This document shows, in pieces, positions 18,606 to 27,449 of a stretch of DNA of 64,000 nt. The translations under genes and the position numbers were made by a program. Below the pieces are notes generated by a model, which worked only from the letters and a program-made list of their open reading frames with translations, had not been told where the DNA came from and did not search any database. The number at the start of each line of letters is the position of its first letter. Positions within the stretch are counted from its first letter, which is position 1. Source of the DNA: Candidatus Tenderia electrophaga (lineage in GTDB: Bacteria; Pseudomonadota; Gammaproteobacteria; Tenderiales; Tenderiaceae); NCBI GenBank assembly GCA_001447805.1, contig CP013099.1, positions 2,985,181 through 3,049,180 on the forward strand, written 5' to 3'.

Positions 18606-20932
18606 CGCAGGGCTTGGCCAGATGGGTCACGGCCCATCCCATCGGGGTAATTCTCACCACCCTTATCCTGGTGATACTGGCCGCCAGCGGCGCCAGACTG
18701 CTGGGCTTCAGCAATGATTACCGCCTCTTTTTCAGCGCCGACAATCCACAGCTGCAAGCCTTCGAAGAACTGCAACAGACCTATACCAAGAGTAACAACG
18801 TCGTCATCGTCATCGCCCCCGAGCGCGGCCAGGTCTTCAACCGCGAGGTGCTGAGCGTGGTGGAACAACTCACCGAGGCGGCCTGGCAAACACCCTATTC
18901 CACCCGCGTCGATTCCATCACCAACTTTCAGCACAGTTATGGCGAAGGCGATGATCTGATCGTGGAGCAGCTGGTGGAGGATGCGCCGCAACTCACGGAC
19001 GCCGAGATCCAGGCCGTGCGCCGTATCGCCCTGAATGAACCCCTGCTGGTGAATAAGCTGATCGCGCCCGAGGGCGACGTCACCGCCATCAATGTGGCCG
19101 TCTATCTGCCCGAGAAAGAGGCCCACCGCGCCACCCCCGAGGTGATGGAGTTCATTCAGCGCCTGGTGACCGAGGCCGAACGGCAACACCCGCAGATAGA
19201 CTTTTACGTCACCGGCATCGTGGCCATGAACCATGCGTTGCAGGAATATTCCGAAGCCGATCTCAAGACCCTGGTGCCGGCGACATTCCTGGTCGTCGTC
19301 ATCGGCCTGGCGCTGTTACTGCGCTCCGCCACCGGCACCCTTAGCACAGTCTTGGTGGTGTGCTGCTCAACCGCCGCGGCCATGGGTCTGGCCGGCTGGT
19401 TGGGCATTATTCTGACGCCCTCCTCCATCGGCGCCCCGACCATCATCGCCACCCTGGCCATCGCCGATTGCGTCCACGTGCTGACCAATTTTCTCTTCGC
19501 CCGGCGCGACGGCAACGACAAGCAAGCCGCCATGGTCGAGAGCCTGTGTCTCAATTTCAAGCCCATCGTGCTCACCTCGGTGACCACCGCCGTCGGCCTG
19601 CTCAGCCTCAACTTCAGTGATGCACCGCCACTGCGCGACCTGGGCAACATCGCCGCCATGGGCGTCATGGTGGCCCTGCTGCTGTCGGTCACCCTGCTGC
19701 CCGCCCTGATGATGATCCTGCCAGTGCGCCGGCGGCCACAGGCCGGCGCCGTGGATACCACGATGGCGCCGCTGGCCGACTTCGTCATTGCCCGGCGCCG
19801 CAGTTTGTTGTGGGGCGTGGGACTGGTGATCGTGATCCTGGCCGCCGCCGTGCCGCAAAACCGCTTGAATGACGAATTTCACAAATTCTTCAGCGAGGAT
19901 ACGGCGGTGCGCCAGGCCACCGAGTTTATCGATCGAAATCTCACCGGCATCTACGAGATCCACTATTCCCTGGCCGCCAGCGAACCCGGCGGGATCAGTG
20001 CGCCGGCGTTCCTGGAGACCCTGCAGGCCTTCACCGACTGGTACCGCCAGCAGCCCCATGTGATCCATGTGCACAGTCTGGTGGACATTATGAAACGGCT
20101 GAACCAGAACCTGCACGGCGACGATCCGGACTGGTATCGCATCCCCGGGCAACGCGACCTTGCCGCCCAGTATCTGCTGCTGTATGAAATGTCGCTGCCC
20201 TACGGTCTCGATCTCAACGATCGCATCAATATCGACAAATCGGCCACCCGGGTCACCGTTACGCTCACCAATCTTTCCTCCCGGGAACTTCTCGATTTAG
20301 AAGCGCGCGCCCAGGCCTGGCTGCGCGAACACGCGCCGCCGTCCATGCAGACCGAGGGTGCCAGTTCGCCCATCATGTTCGCCCACATCGGCGAACGCAA
20401 TATCCGCAGCTCTCTGCTCGGCACGGCGGTGGCGCTGGTGTTGATCTCCTTCATCCTGATCTTCGCCCTGCGCTCGCTCAAACTCGGCCTCATCAGCCTC
20501 GTCCCGAATCTGGTACCGGCGCTGATGGCCTTCGGCGTGTGGGCACTGAGCGTGGGCCAGATCGGCTTCGCCATGTCCATCGTCGCCAGCATGAGTCTGG
20601 GGATCATCGTCGATGACACGGTGCATTTTCTGAGCAAATATCTGCACGCCCGGCGCGAAAAAGGCATGGACGCGGAGGCGGCGATTCGCTATACCTTCGC
20701 CACCGTGGGTCGGGCGCTGTGGGTCACGTCCCTGGTACTGATCGCCGGCTTTCTGGTGTTGTCCCTGTCGGACTTCGAGTTCAACTCGGGCACCGGGGCC
20801 TTGATGGCGCTCACCATCTTTTGCGCCCTGCTGGCCGATTTCTTTTTCCTGCCGCCGCTGTTGATGACCCTGGAACAGGGCAGGCCCGGTGCACCGCCAC
20901 AAAGACAGGGCCTGGGCGATGATGAACGCTAA
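18602..20932 (+). CDS. RND/MMPL-family transporter
   Basis: The 776-residue inner-membrane protein has the duplicated RND layout. One membrane helix is near the start (IGVILTTLILVILAASGARL), followed by a periplasmic loop of about 190 residues and a bundle of five to six helices. The whole unit then repeats from about residue 400. Conserved charged residues are seen in the helices after SIGAPTIIATLAIADCVHVL and MSLGIIVDDTVHFLSK. MMPL-like members export lipids, hopanoids or polyketides, and no adaptor or outer-membrane partner gene lies nearby. Its 4-bp ATGA overlap with the E1-like/nitroreductase gene suggests that it exports that pathway's product (inference). Confidence 0.88.
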   Translation: MTQGLARWVTAHPIGVILTTLILVILAASGARLLGFSNDYRLFFSADNPQLQAFEELQQTYTKSNNVVIVIAPERGQVFNREVLSVVEQLTEAAWQTPYSTRVDSITNFQHSYGEGDDLIVEQLVEDAPQLTDAEIQAVRRIALNEPLLVNKLIAPEGDVTAINVAVYLPEKEAHRATPEVMEFIQRLVTEAERQHPQIDFYVTGIVAMNHALQEYSEADLKTLVPATFLVVVIGLALLLRSATGTLSTVLVVCCSTAAAMGLAGWLGIILTPSSIGAPTIIATLAIADCVHVLTNFLFARRDGNDKQAAMVESLCLNFKPIVLTSVTTAVGLLSLNFSDAPPLRDLGNIAAMGVMVALLLSVTLLPALMMILPVRRRPQAGAVDTTMAPLADFVIARRRSLLWGVGLVIVILAAAVPQNRLNDEFHKFFSEDTAVRQATEFIDRNLTGIYEIHYSLAASEPGGISAPAFLETLQAFTDWYRQQPHVIHVHSLVDIMKRLNQNLHGDDPDWYRIPGQRDLAAQYLLLYEMSLPYGLDLNDRINIDKSATRVTVTLTNLSSRELLDLEARAQAWLREHAPPSMQTEGASSPIMFAHIGERNIRSSLLGTAVALVLISFILIFALRSLKLGLISLVPNLVPALMAFGVWALSVGQIGFAMSIVASMSLGIIVDDTVHFLSKYLHARREKGMDAEAAIRYTFATVGRALWVTSLVLIAGFLVLSLSDFEFNSGTGALMALTIFCALLADFFFLPPLLMTLEQGRPGAPPQRQGLGDDER

Positions 20933-22145
20933 TCAAGAGCATCCGGCGCGGCCGCGCATCCTGTTTGTAGCCGAGGCGGTCACCCTGGCCCATGTGATGC
21001 GGCCCATCCAGCTCGCCCGCAGCCTCGACGCCGCGCGTTTCGATATACGGCTGGCCTGTCATCCCCGCTATTTGAAGCTGTTTCCGGATCTGGCATTCGA
21101 GCACATTGGCATTGACTCCATCGCCAGCGAGATGTTTATGCGCGCCCTTGCCAAGGGGCAACGCGTGTATAGCGCGCAGCAATTAGAGCGCTATGTTGAG
21201 GAAGATCTAAGCGTCATCGAGGCGTTTAAACCCGACCTGGTCATTGGTGATTTTCGCCTCTCACTGGCCGTCAGCGCGCCGCTGGCAGGTGTGCCCTATT
21301 GCACCGTGACCAATGCCTATTGGAGCCCTTATGCCAGCGGCTGCACGCCCATCCCCGAACACCCCTTGGCCGGCCTGCTCGGCGCCGGCGCGGCGCAACA
21401 CCTGTTCGACTGGGTCCGTCCCTTGATTTTCGCCTGGCACGCCCGGCCCTTGAATCAGATCAGGCGTCGCCACGGCCTGCCGTCCCTGGGCCATAATCTG
21501 AGGCGCAGCTACACCTGGGCCGATCATGTACTCTATGCCGACATTCCGGAATTGACCGAGCTGCACAATCCGCCTGCCAATCATCACTTTCTCGGGCCGG
21601 TGCTGTGGTCGCCGAGCATCCCCCTGCCGCCGTGGTGGGAGGAATTGCCGGGCGAACGCCCCATTGTCTATCTCAACCTGGGCAGCTCGGGACGCCACGA
21701 CCTGCTACCCTTGGCGCTCGAGGCGCTCAGCGATCAAGACGTCACCGTCATCGCCGCCACCCTGGGCCGCCCCCTCGATACGCCCGTGCCCGATAACGCC
21801 TTCCTGGTCGACTACCTGCCCGGCGATGCCGCCGCGGCGCGGGCCAGCCTGGTCATCTGCAACGGCGGTAGCCCCGCCACGCAACAGGCGCTGGCAATGG
21901 GTGTTCCCGTGATGGGGATCGCAAGCAACATGGACCAGCACATGAACATGGCGTCCATCGAACGCTTCGGTGCCGGCCGGCTGTTGCGTTCCGAACAAGT
22001 GACCCGGCAATCCGTTAAAGACGCCGTCAGTGCGACACTTGAGCAGGCCGGTTACAAGGCACAGGCCGTACAGGTCAAAGCCCTCTATCAGCGCTACCCG
22101 GTCAGCGAACTGTTTCCGGCATTGATTGAGGACTTGCTGGCATAG
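20919..22145 (+). CDS. UDP-glycosyltransferase-like protein (GT1 type)
   Basis: The protein resembles MurG/UGT-fold family 1 glycosyltransferases that glycosylate lipids or natural products. The N-terminal block ILFVAEAVTLAHVMRPIQLA is followed by GDFRLSLAVSAPLAGVPYCT. The C-terminal donor half has NLGSSGRHDLLPLALEAL and the signature CNGGSPATQQALAMGVPVM near residue 310, then NMDQHMN. The frame is open from 20889, but the Met at 20919 or 20922 gives a better start and reduces overlap with the transporter gene (stop at 20932). It is probably co-translated with that transporter. The acceptor is unknown. Confidence 0.85.
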   Translation: MMNANQEHPARPRILFVAEAVTLAHVMRPIQLARSLDAARFDIRLACHPRYLKLFPDLAFEHIGIDSIASEMFMRALAKGQRVYSAQQLERYVEEDLSVIEAFKPDLVIGDFRLSLAVSAPLAGVPYCTVTNAYWSPYASGCTPIPEHPLAGLLGAGAAQHLFDWVRPLIFAWHARPLNQIRRRHGLPSLGHNLRRSYTWADHVLYADIPELTELHNPPANHHFLGPVLWSPSIPLPPWWEELPGERPIVYLNLGSSGRHDLLPLALEALSDQDVTVIAATLGRPLDTPVPDNAFLVDYLPGDAAAARASLVICNGGSPATQQALAMGVPVMGIASNMDQHMNMASIERFGAGRLLRSEQVTRQSVKDAVSATLEQAGYKAQAVQVKALYQRYPVSELFPALIEDLLA

Positions 22146-22165
22146 AACCCTCCGGCAGCGATAGA

Positions 22166-22840
22166 CTAAGCGTCGCTGTCGAGGGCCTTGATCTTTCTGG
22201 CGGGCACCCCGCCCCACAACTCGCCGGCGGGAATGACCGTCTTGGGCGGCACCACGGCCCCGGCGGTCAGCACCGCCCCCTCGCCCACCTGAACCCCGGA
22301 CATAATCACCACATTCACCCCGACCGTGGCGCGGGCACCGATGACCACCGGATCGAGAATGATCCGGCCGCTGGTAATGGTATGGGCGGTAATCACCGAA
22401 TCCTGACCGACAATGGCTTCATCGCCGATGGAGACGAACTGAGGGTCCACCAGGCGCCCGCCCAGGGCGATGTCGTGGCCGATCCCGGCGCCGAACATCT
22501 TCGCCACCAGCGGCTTGGCGAAAACGGTGGTAAAGGGCAGCAGCGCGCCGCGGCCGAATTCGTAAATGACCGTAAACAGTTTCCACCAGCGGAACACCGG
22601 GTCGCTCATGGGAAACGTGCCGGCACGGATAAGGCCCCGTTTCACCAGGCCGCGGCAGGCCAGCGCTGAAAACACCCCATAGAAGAGCAAAAACAGCAAG
22701 GCGTCGGCCAATACACCATAGTCACCCAGTAATAGCGCTGTGATCCCGCCGGAAAGCATTGCCGTAACGGCCAGCGAAAATAGCGCGAGCAGGCTGATGG
22801 CGAGCGCGGATAGCAGATAGTCCAGGGGTTCGGTCTTCAT
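22166..22840 (-). CDS. Membrane-anchored hexapeptide-repeat acyltransferase
   Basis: The 224-residue protein starts with two hydrophobic helices (about residues 8-35 and 40-65). It then has a left-handed beta-helix made of hexapeptide repeats, for example ISIGDEAIVGQDSVIT-like turns and VVIGARATVGVNVVIMSGV, with a typical end WGGVPARKI. This is the fold of LbH acetyl/acyltransferases. It may acylate a sugar or lipid headgroup at the membrane. It converges on the glycosyltransferase gene, only 20 bp apart, and could modify the same product (inference). No exact family is recognised. Confidence 0.78.
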   Translation of the reverse strand: MKTEPLDYLLSALAISLLALFSLAVTAMLSGGITALLLGDYGVLADALLFLLFYGVFSALACRGLVKRGLIRAGTFPMSDPVFRWWKLFTVIYEFGRGALLPFTTVFAKPLVAKMFGAGIGHDIALGGRLVDPQFVSIGDEAIVGQDSVITAHTITSGRIILDPVVIGARATVGVNVVIMSGVQVGEGAVLTAGAVVPPKTVIPAGELWGGVPARKIKALDSDA

Positions 22841-22972
22841 GTGTCCTCATTCCACAGGCCGTGACAGAGGCCAGTCTACAACGCTGCAGGACAAACTCAA
22901 ATCTGTATCGAAATCACGGGGCGCACTGAACAGGCGCGGAGGCGAGGACTCGATTAGCGACGTTCGAACAAT

Positions 22973-23005
22973 AAAAAACGCGGCCCCATCCAAGATGGGA
23001 CCGCG
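22973..23005 (-). terminator. Rho-independent terminator of the PEP-CTERM protein gene
   Basis: Read on the minus strand, the arms CGCGGTCCCATC and GATGGGGCCGCG form a near-perfect stem closed by TTG, followed by six T residues. It lies 33 bp after the stop of the PEP-CTERM protein gene and so ends that monocistronic transcript. Confidence 0.9.
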
Positions 23006-23037
23006 TCGAGTCTAGAAGCCAGAATTTGAAATCTGGA

Positions 23038-23877
23038 TTAGGCGCTAGCGGCCTTATTCTTCTTGTTGCGACGTGCAACCAGACCACCGGCCAGCAGACC
23101 TGCGCCCATCAGGCCCAGAACCGAAGGCTCAGGGATGGTGGTGATCTGGTCAAGGGTCAGGTCGATCGAGGTAGAACCACCGTTCGGGTCGATGACGAAC
23201 TCCAATGCACCCAGGTTGGTGAAGTCTACCACCTGAGTACCACCCGGGGCACCGACGGCATCGGAACAGGTGATGGAGTTGACACCCGGTGCCGGATTCA
23301 CCGCGCCGCACAGGAAGGGGTTGGTGAAACCGGAGAACGGAATGAATGAAGTCGTGGCACTGTTAACCGCACTAGCGGAGAAGCTGATTTCGGTCCAGTG
23401 GGTCGCATCGGTGTAGGCACCGACCAGGAACTCATAACCCGCGTCAGAGAACAGAGTGGTGACACCAAAGCCGCTAAGAGTACCACCAGCGGTCAGATCC
23501 ACACCACCCAAACCATCGGGATCAAGGGCGATGCTGCCGTCCAAACCATCCCATTGCACGGTCCCGGTCCCTGCGGCCAGGCTATCAACACTGAAATCCA
23601 GCACGCCACCCGCAACACCAATAGTTGCTTCACGAGTCGGCACGCCGTCGTTATCCAAAAGCTCTACGAACAGATCGCGTTCACCCGCAGCATCACCGAC
23701 ACCCGTAAGAATATCCCCGAGGCCACTGCTAACGGAACTCGAAACCCCACCACCGCCAACGGTACCGTCGGACAACTCAGCCTGATCTGTGGTAAACAGA
23801 TCGATAATAGCCGCGTTGGCGCTCATGCTCATGCCCAACAGCGCGGTTCCAACCATTAATTTCATTTCGCCTTTCAT
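23038..23877 (-). CDS. PEP-CTERM sorting-signal protein
   Basis: The start is placed at the ATG at 23877, preceded by AAGGAG. The 279-residue product has a signal peptide ending MSMSANA-AIIDL. A secreted domain of about 225 residues follows, rich in Gly, Thr, Asp and Ser. At the C-terminus lies the PEP-CTERM signal: IPEPSVLGLMGAGLLAGGLV, then a basic tail ARRNKKNKAASA. XrtA should cleave this signal and release or anchor the protein outside the cell. The secreted domain resembles the N-terminal domain of the 27581-31246 product, with shared blocks such as GVLDFSVDSL, VQWDGLDG and VDFTNLGALEF. It has its own -24/-12 promoter and terminator. Confidence 0.93.
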   Translation of the reverse strand: MKGEMKLMVGTALLGMSMSANAAIIDLFTTDQAELSDGTVGGGGVSSSVSSGLGDILTGVGDAAGERDLFVELLDNDGVPTREATIGVAGGVLDFSVDSLAAGTGTVQWDGLDGSIALDPDGLGGVDLTAGGTLSGFGVTTLFSDAGYEFLVGAYTDATHWTEISFSASAVNSATTSFIPFSGFTNPFLCGAVNPAPGVNSITCSDAVGAPGGTQVVDFTNLGALEFVIDPNGGSTSIDLTLDQITTIPEPSVLGLMGAGLLAGGLVARRNKKNKAASA

Positions 23878-23936
23878 CTCTAGCTCCTTAAGAAAACTGT
23901 AATCATTCAAAAATTGTTGTTCTTCGCTCATCATAA

Positions 23937-23953
23937 TGCGATTTGCGTGCCAA
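23937..23953 (-). promoter_or_regulatory. Sigma54 (-24/-12) promoter of the PEP-CTERM protein gene
   Basis: On the minus strand the sequence TTGGCACGCAAATCGCA fits the sigma54 consensus YTGGCACGN4TTGCW with one change (TCGC for TTGC). The invariant GG and GC are exactly 10 bp apart. The start codon lies 60 bp downstream. PrsR at 34372-35736 carries the GAFTGA loop needed to activate such a promoter. Confidence 0.75.
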
Positions 23954-24024
23954 AACTTTTATTTTTATATTTTACAATAAGTTACACATATCCATTACTC
24001 GCCCCACGGCGCTCCAAAACGATG

Positions 24025-24042
24025 AATGTAAAGTATTTCGAC
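24025..24042 (-). promoter_or_regulatory. Candidate upstream activator site for the PEP-CTERM protein gene
   Basis: GTCGAAATACTTTACATT on the minus strand matches 14 of 18 positions of a motif at 27293-27310 upstream of the other sigma54-type gene. Its near edge lies 74 bp from the -24 GG, against 52 bp for the other site. The 22-bp difference is about two helical turns. A PrsR binding site is a reasonable inference, not shown. Confidence 0.4.
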
Positions 24043-24368
24043 ATCTTGGCACCCCGAACACCCAAGCCCCCTCGAGCTGCGCAGAGCATACACCAGTTTT
24101 AGAGCGCAATGCCCAGCGCCTTGCGGGGCATAAACATCATGCTTAAGTACACCGCCATCGACTGGCGGCGCTCCGGTGTAAAAAATTTTGACACCCCCGC
24201 CCGACCAAACCCCCGGATCTTAAATTAGGGCATGATTGTATTCCCTTGTGCGCTGGGGCATCATGTGGCGTGCCCAGGGCCCGCGACGGCCAAACGGCAC
24301 ACGCATCAATCAAACACGACACCCGGACCACCTGTATATATAGTAAATCACGACCTCGCGGAGCACGC
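24043..24368. other. Intergenic region upstream of prsT copy 1
   Basis: No gene is seen between the divergent PEP-CTERM protein and prsT genes. Two small hairpins are visible, one at about 24110-24131 (ATGCCC/GGGCAT) and one at 24148-24180 (TACACCG/CGGTGTA with an inner GCC-GGC stem). TTGACA occurs at about 24187-24192, but no good -10 follows at the usual spacing. The prsT promoter is therefore not assigned. A weak ribosome-binding site (CGGAG) precedes the chosen ATG at 24369. Confidence 0.4.
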
Positions 24369-27155
24369 ATGTTCGATTTTTCCACCAAGAATTCTGCCCT
24401 GACGTTCATCACCTTATTATTGCCGCTGCTGCTGGCCGCGTGCAGCACCGAGCTGTCCGAACAGGCGTTGCTCGAACGCGCCAAGGACCACCTGGACAAG
24501 GGCGAACTGCGCGCCGCTTCCATCCAGCTCAAAAATACGCTGCAACAGAATCCTGAAAATCCCGAGGCGCGCTGGCTGCTCGGCAATGTACATTTGGACA
24601 TGGGTGATCCGGCGGCGGCGGAAAAGGAGCTCAAACGGGCCCGCGAACTGGGTGTCGTAGACGAATCGGTGCGCCCCCTGCTGGCCCGCAGCTATGCGTC
24701 CCAGGGCAAGTACGACGACGTGCTGGCCTTACCGATCGAGGGGCTCTCGCCCAAGGCGCAGACACAGATCCTGGCCGCCCAGGCCACCGCCTTGATCGCC
24801 CAGAACCGTTATGAGGAGGCGCAGGCGAAGGTCGAGCGGACACTCGCCCTGCAGCCCGACTCAACCGTGGCCGTCACCGAGCAGGCCCGCCTGGCGCTGG
24901 CCCGCAACGAGCTGGAACACGCCAGAGATCTGCTGGACAAGCTGCTCCAACGCGACGACACACACGCCCCGGCCTGGAGCCTGCTGAGCGAAATCGAACG
25001 CCGCGAACAGCGCCCCGAGGCGGCGGAAGCCGCCCTCACTCAGGCCATCGAAAACCGCTTTAACAATGTGATCGATCGCCTCAAGCGTGCCCTGGTGCGC
25101 GTCGAGCTGAAGAAATACGATGCCGCCCAGGCGGACATCGACAAAGTCAAAAAACGCATCCCCAACTACTACGAACTCCATTACGTCCAGGGCCTGGTGC
25201 ACTATTATCAGCAGCGCTACCCCCAAGCTCAGGCGGCCTTGGAACTGGCGCTTAAGGCCAACGACCAATTCATGCCGGCGCTGTTCTATCTCGGCGCCAC
25301 CCATCACCAGCTGGGACAACGGGAACAGGCGGAGAACTTGATATCCCGCTTCGTCGCCGCCAATGCGGGCTTTATCCCGGGCCGCAAGTTGCTGGCCGAA
25401 ATCCGGTTGCAGGAGGGCGATTTCGCCGCGGTGGAACGGCTGCTGCGCCCGGTGGTAAACGCCAATGGCGAAGATGTGGCGGCGCTCAATCTGCTCGCCA
25501 TCGCCCTCATCCAACAGGGCAAACGCGACGAAGGTGTCTCGCTGTTGGAAAAGATCGTCGCTCTGCAACCCGACTCCGCCGACGCCTACCTGCGGCTGGG
25601 CGCCGCCCTGTTGGCCCAAGACAATGAGGCCGAGGGCATCCGCATGCTGGACAAGGCCGTCGAGCTTGACCCCGAACGCCAAGCCACCGCCGACAAAGTC
25701 CTCATCCGTCACTATCTCGATAATGATAAACCGGACCAGGCCCTGGCGATCGCACAGAGCTATCGCCAGCGCAATCCCGAACAGGCCGATGCCCATATCA
25801 TGTTTGGCTTGGCGCAACTGGCGCGAGACGAGACTGAAGCGGCCAAGGCGGCGTTCAACAAAGCCCGCCAGATCGAATCGAGCAACATCACGGCCAACCA
25901 GAACCTGGCCGCACTGGCCCTCAGCGACCAGGATTACGCCGCGGCGCGCCAATACTATGAGGCGATCCTGGCACAGCACGCCGATCACCTGGACACCTTG
26001 ATGAAACTGGCGCTGTTGGACGATTTGCAACAACGCCCAGCCGACATGGTGACGCATCTGGAGCAGGCTATCGCCGCCCACCCGGAGGCCGTGCAGCCGC
26101 GCACATCCCTGGCCCGTCACCACCTCGCCAATGGCGAACCCGAGAAGGTCGCCGTGGCGCTGGGCGATCTGTCCCAAACCCGTTTCGACCATCCTGAAGT
26201 GGTGGAGGTGTTGGGTCGGGCCCAGCTGGCACAACGCGCCTCCGGCGAGGCGCACGCCACCCTGGCCCGCTTGGTGGCGCTGCAGCCGGAATCCGCCCAG
26301 GCCCATTATCTGCTCAGCCTCGCCTATGCCCAGCTCGATAACCTGCAGGCCGTGCGCAAGGAACTGGAGCAAAGCACTCGCATCGACCGCGACTACCTGC
26401 CCGCCCACCTGGCGCTGACCCGGCTCCTGCTCAGCCAAGGGGATACCGCGGCCGCGCAACAGCAACTGGACACACTCAAGCGCCTGGCCCCCGGCAACCC
26501 CGACGTGTTGGCGCTGCAAGGCCGATTGGCGCGCGCCAGCGGGCAGCAGGACAAGGCGCTGGATATTTATGCCGAGCTGTTCGAAAACAACTCCACCAGC
26601 ACCAACATGCTGGCGCTGGTCCAGCAACGCTGGGAGTCCGCTGACCGTCAGGGCGCCATGGCCTTGTTGAAACAGTGGCTGCAACAACACCCTGACGACC
26701 TGGCCGCGCGCCTGCGTCTGGCCAATGCCTACACACTCAGCGAACAGGATGACGCCGCTGCGCAGCAGTATCAAGCGGTACTTGAGCGTTCGCCGAATAA
26801 CCTGGTCGCCCTCAACAATCTGGCCTGGCACCTGCAAGACAGCGACCCGAAACAAGCGCTGCAATACGCCGAGAAGGCGGATACCTTGGCGCCCGGGTCG
26901 GCGGGCATTCGCGATACCCTGGCGGTAGTGCTCATGAAAAACGGCCAACACGAACGTGCCCTGCGTATCAGCGACACCCTACTCGAAAAACACCCCGATG
27001 ATGCCGCGCTCACCTTCCACAGGGCCATGATCCTGGCAGGCGCAGGACGCGGCGCCGAAGCGGAAGGTCTACTCACCGAATTACTGCAACAGGCGGATGC
27101 CTTTCCCGAGCGCGCCGCAGCCGAGGCACTGCTGAGCCGACTCCGGAACAGCTGA
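24369..27155 (+). CDS. prsT: PrsT, XrtA system TPR-repeat lipoprotein, copy 1
   Basis: The start is placed at the ATG at 24369, which begins a lipoprotein signal with lipobox LLAAC (Cys about residue 25). The frame is open to 24246, but the upstream part is not protein-like. The 928-residue mature protein is almost entirely tetratricopeptide repeats. It opens LSEQALLERAKDHLDKGELR, and one clear repeat reads NPENPEARWLLGNVHLDMGD. PrsT proteins (TIGR02917 type) accompany XrtA/PrsK/PrsR systems and probably act as a periplasmic scaffold for polysaccharide or PEP-CTERM protein export. A second copy lies at 31549-34338 in the opposite direction. Confidence 0.93.
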   Translation: MFDFSTKNSALTFITLLLPLLLAACSTELSEQALLERAKDHLDKGELRAASIQLKNTLQQNPENPEARWLLGNVHLDMGDPAAAEKELKRARELGVVDESVRPLLARSYASQGKYDDVLALPIEGLSPKAQTQILAAQATALIAQNRYEEAQAKVERTLALQPDSTVAVTEQARLALARNELEHARDLLDKLLQRDDTHAPAWSLLSEIERREQRPEAAEAALTQAIENRFNNVIDRLKRALVRVELKKYDAAQADIDKVKKRIPNYYELHYVQGLVHYYQQRYPQAQAALELALKANDQFMPALFYLGATHHQLGQREQAENLISRFVAANAGFIPGRKLLAEIRLQEGDFAAVERLLRPVVNANGEDVAALNLLAIALIQQGKRDEGVSLLEKIVALQPDSADAYLRLGAALLAQDNEAEGIRMLDKAVELDPERQATADKVLIRHYLDNDKPDQALAIAQSYRQRNPEQADAHIMFGLAQLARDETEAAKAAFNKARQIESSNITANQNLAALALSDQDYAAARQYYEAILAQHADHLDTLMKLALLDDLQQRPADMVTHLEQAIAAHPEAVQPRTSLARHHLANGEPEKVAVALGDLSQTRFDHPEVVEVLGRAQLAQRASGEAHATLARLVALQPESAQAHYLLSLAYAQLDNLQAVRKELEQSTRIDRDYLPAHLALTRLLLSQGDTAAAQQQLDTLKRLAPGNPDVLALQGRLARASGQQDKALDIYAELFENNSTSTNMLALVQQRWESADRQGAMALLKQWLQQHPDDLAARLRLANAYTLSEQDDAAAQQYQAVLERSPNNLVALNNLAWHLQDSDPKQALQYAEKADTLAPGSAGIRDTLAVVLMKNGQHERALRISDTLLEKHPDDAALTFHRAMILAGAGRGAEAEGLLTELLQQADAFPERAAAEALLSRLRNS

Positions 27156-27198
27156 TTTCGCGGCGCTAGACCGCGATATATACCCACAACCAAGCCGC

Positions 27199-27224
27199 GC
27201 CGCCCGAGTTCAAACCCGGGCGGC
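27199..27224 (+). terminator. Hairpin after prsT copy 1, possible weak terminator
   Basis: Perfect 8-bp arms GCCGCCCG and CGGGCGGC enclose a 10-nt loop, 43 bp after the prsT stop. The following bases are CTTCCCC rather than a run of T, so intrinsic termination would be inefficient. Confidence 0.4.
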
Positions 27225-27292
27225 CTTCCCCGCGTCCTGCCGGATCATTCCTTTATCACTTGTTTCTTCAGCCGCCCCGGCGCCCCTCAATC

Positions 27293-27310
27293 GTCGAAAA
27301 ATTTAACATC
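27293..27310 (+). promoter_or_regulatory. Candidate upstream activator site for the repeat-protein gene
   Basis: GTCGAAAAATTTAACATC resembles the minus-strand motif at 24025-24042 (14 of 18 identical). It lies 52 bp upstream of the -24 GG of a sigma54 promoter, a normal distance for an enhancer-binding protein. PrsR is the obvious candidate by context. Confidence 0.4.
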
Positions 27311-27360
27311 TTAGAAAGAGCTGTTTTTCCAGGGCCTTGATTAACAACCATTAATATCAA

Positions 27361-27376
27361 TGGCACCAAAATTGCT
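27361..27376 (+). promoter_or_regulatory. Sigma54 (-24/-12) promoter of the repeat-protein gene
   Basis: TGGCACCAAAATTGCT matches the sigma54 consensus at all key positions, with GG and GC 10 bp apart. Transcription should start near 27388, leaving a leader of about 190 nt before the ATG at 27581. With the matching promoter at 23937-23953 it suggests joint control by RpoN and PrsR. Confidence 0.82.
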
Positions 27377-27449
27377 TTGCATCCATGCAGATATGCCTCC
27401 CCGCGCTGCGCGTTCCGAAAATGCAGTGCCGAAGTTAGCAGGAAACACT

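Noticed and set aside
24258-24290. Possible sigma54 promoter before prsT copy 1 (TGGCGTGCCCAGGGCCC)
   Set aside because: GG and GC have the right spacing, but the conserved CAC and TTGC parts are missing, so it is too weak to call.
24861-26951. Long minus-strand open frame opposite prsT copy 1
   Set aside because: The plus strand encodes clear TPR units throughout; the antisense frame exists only because of GC-rich codon use.
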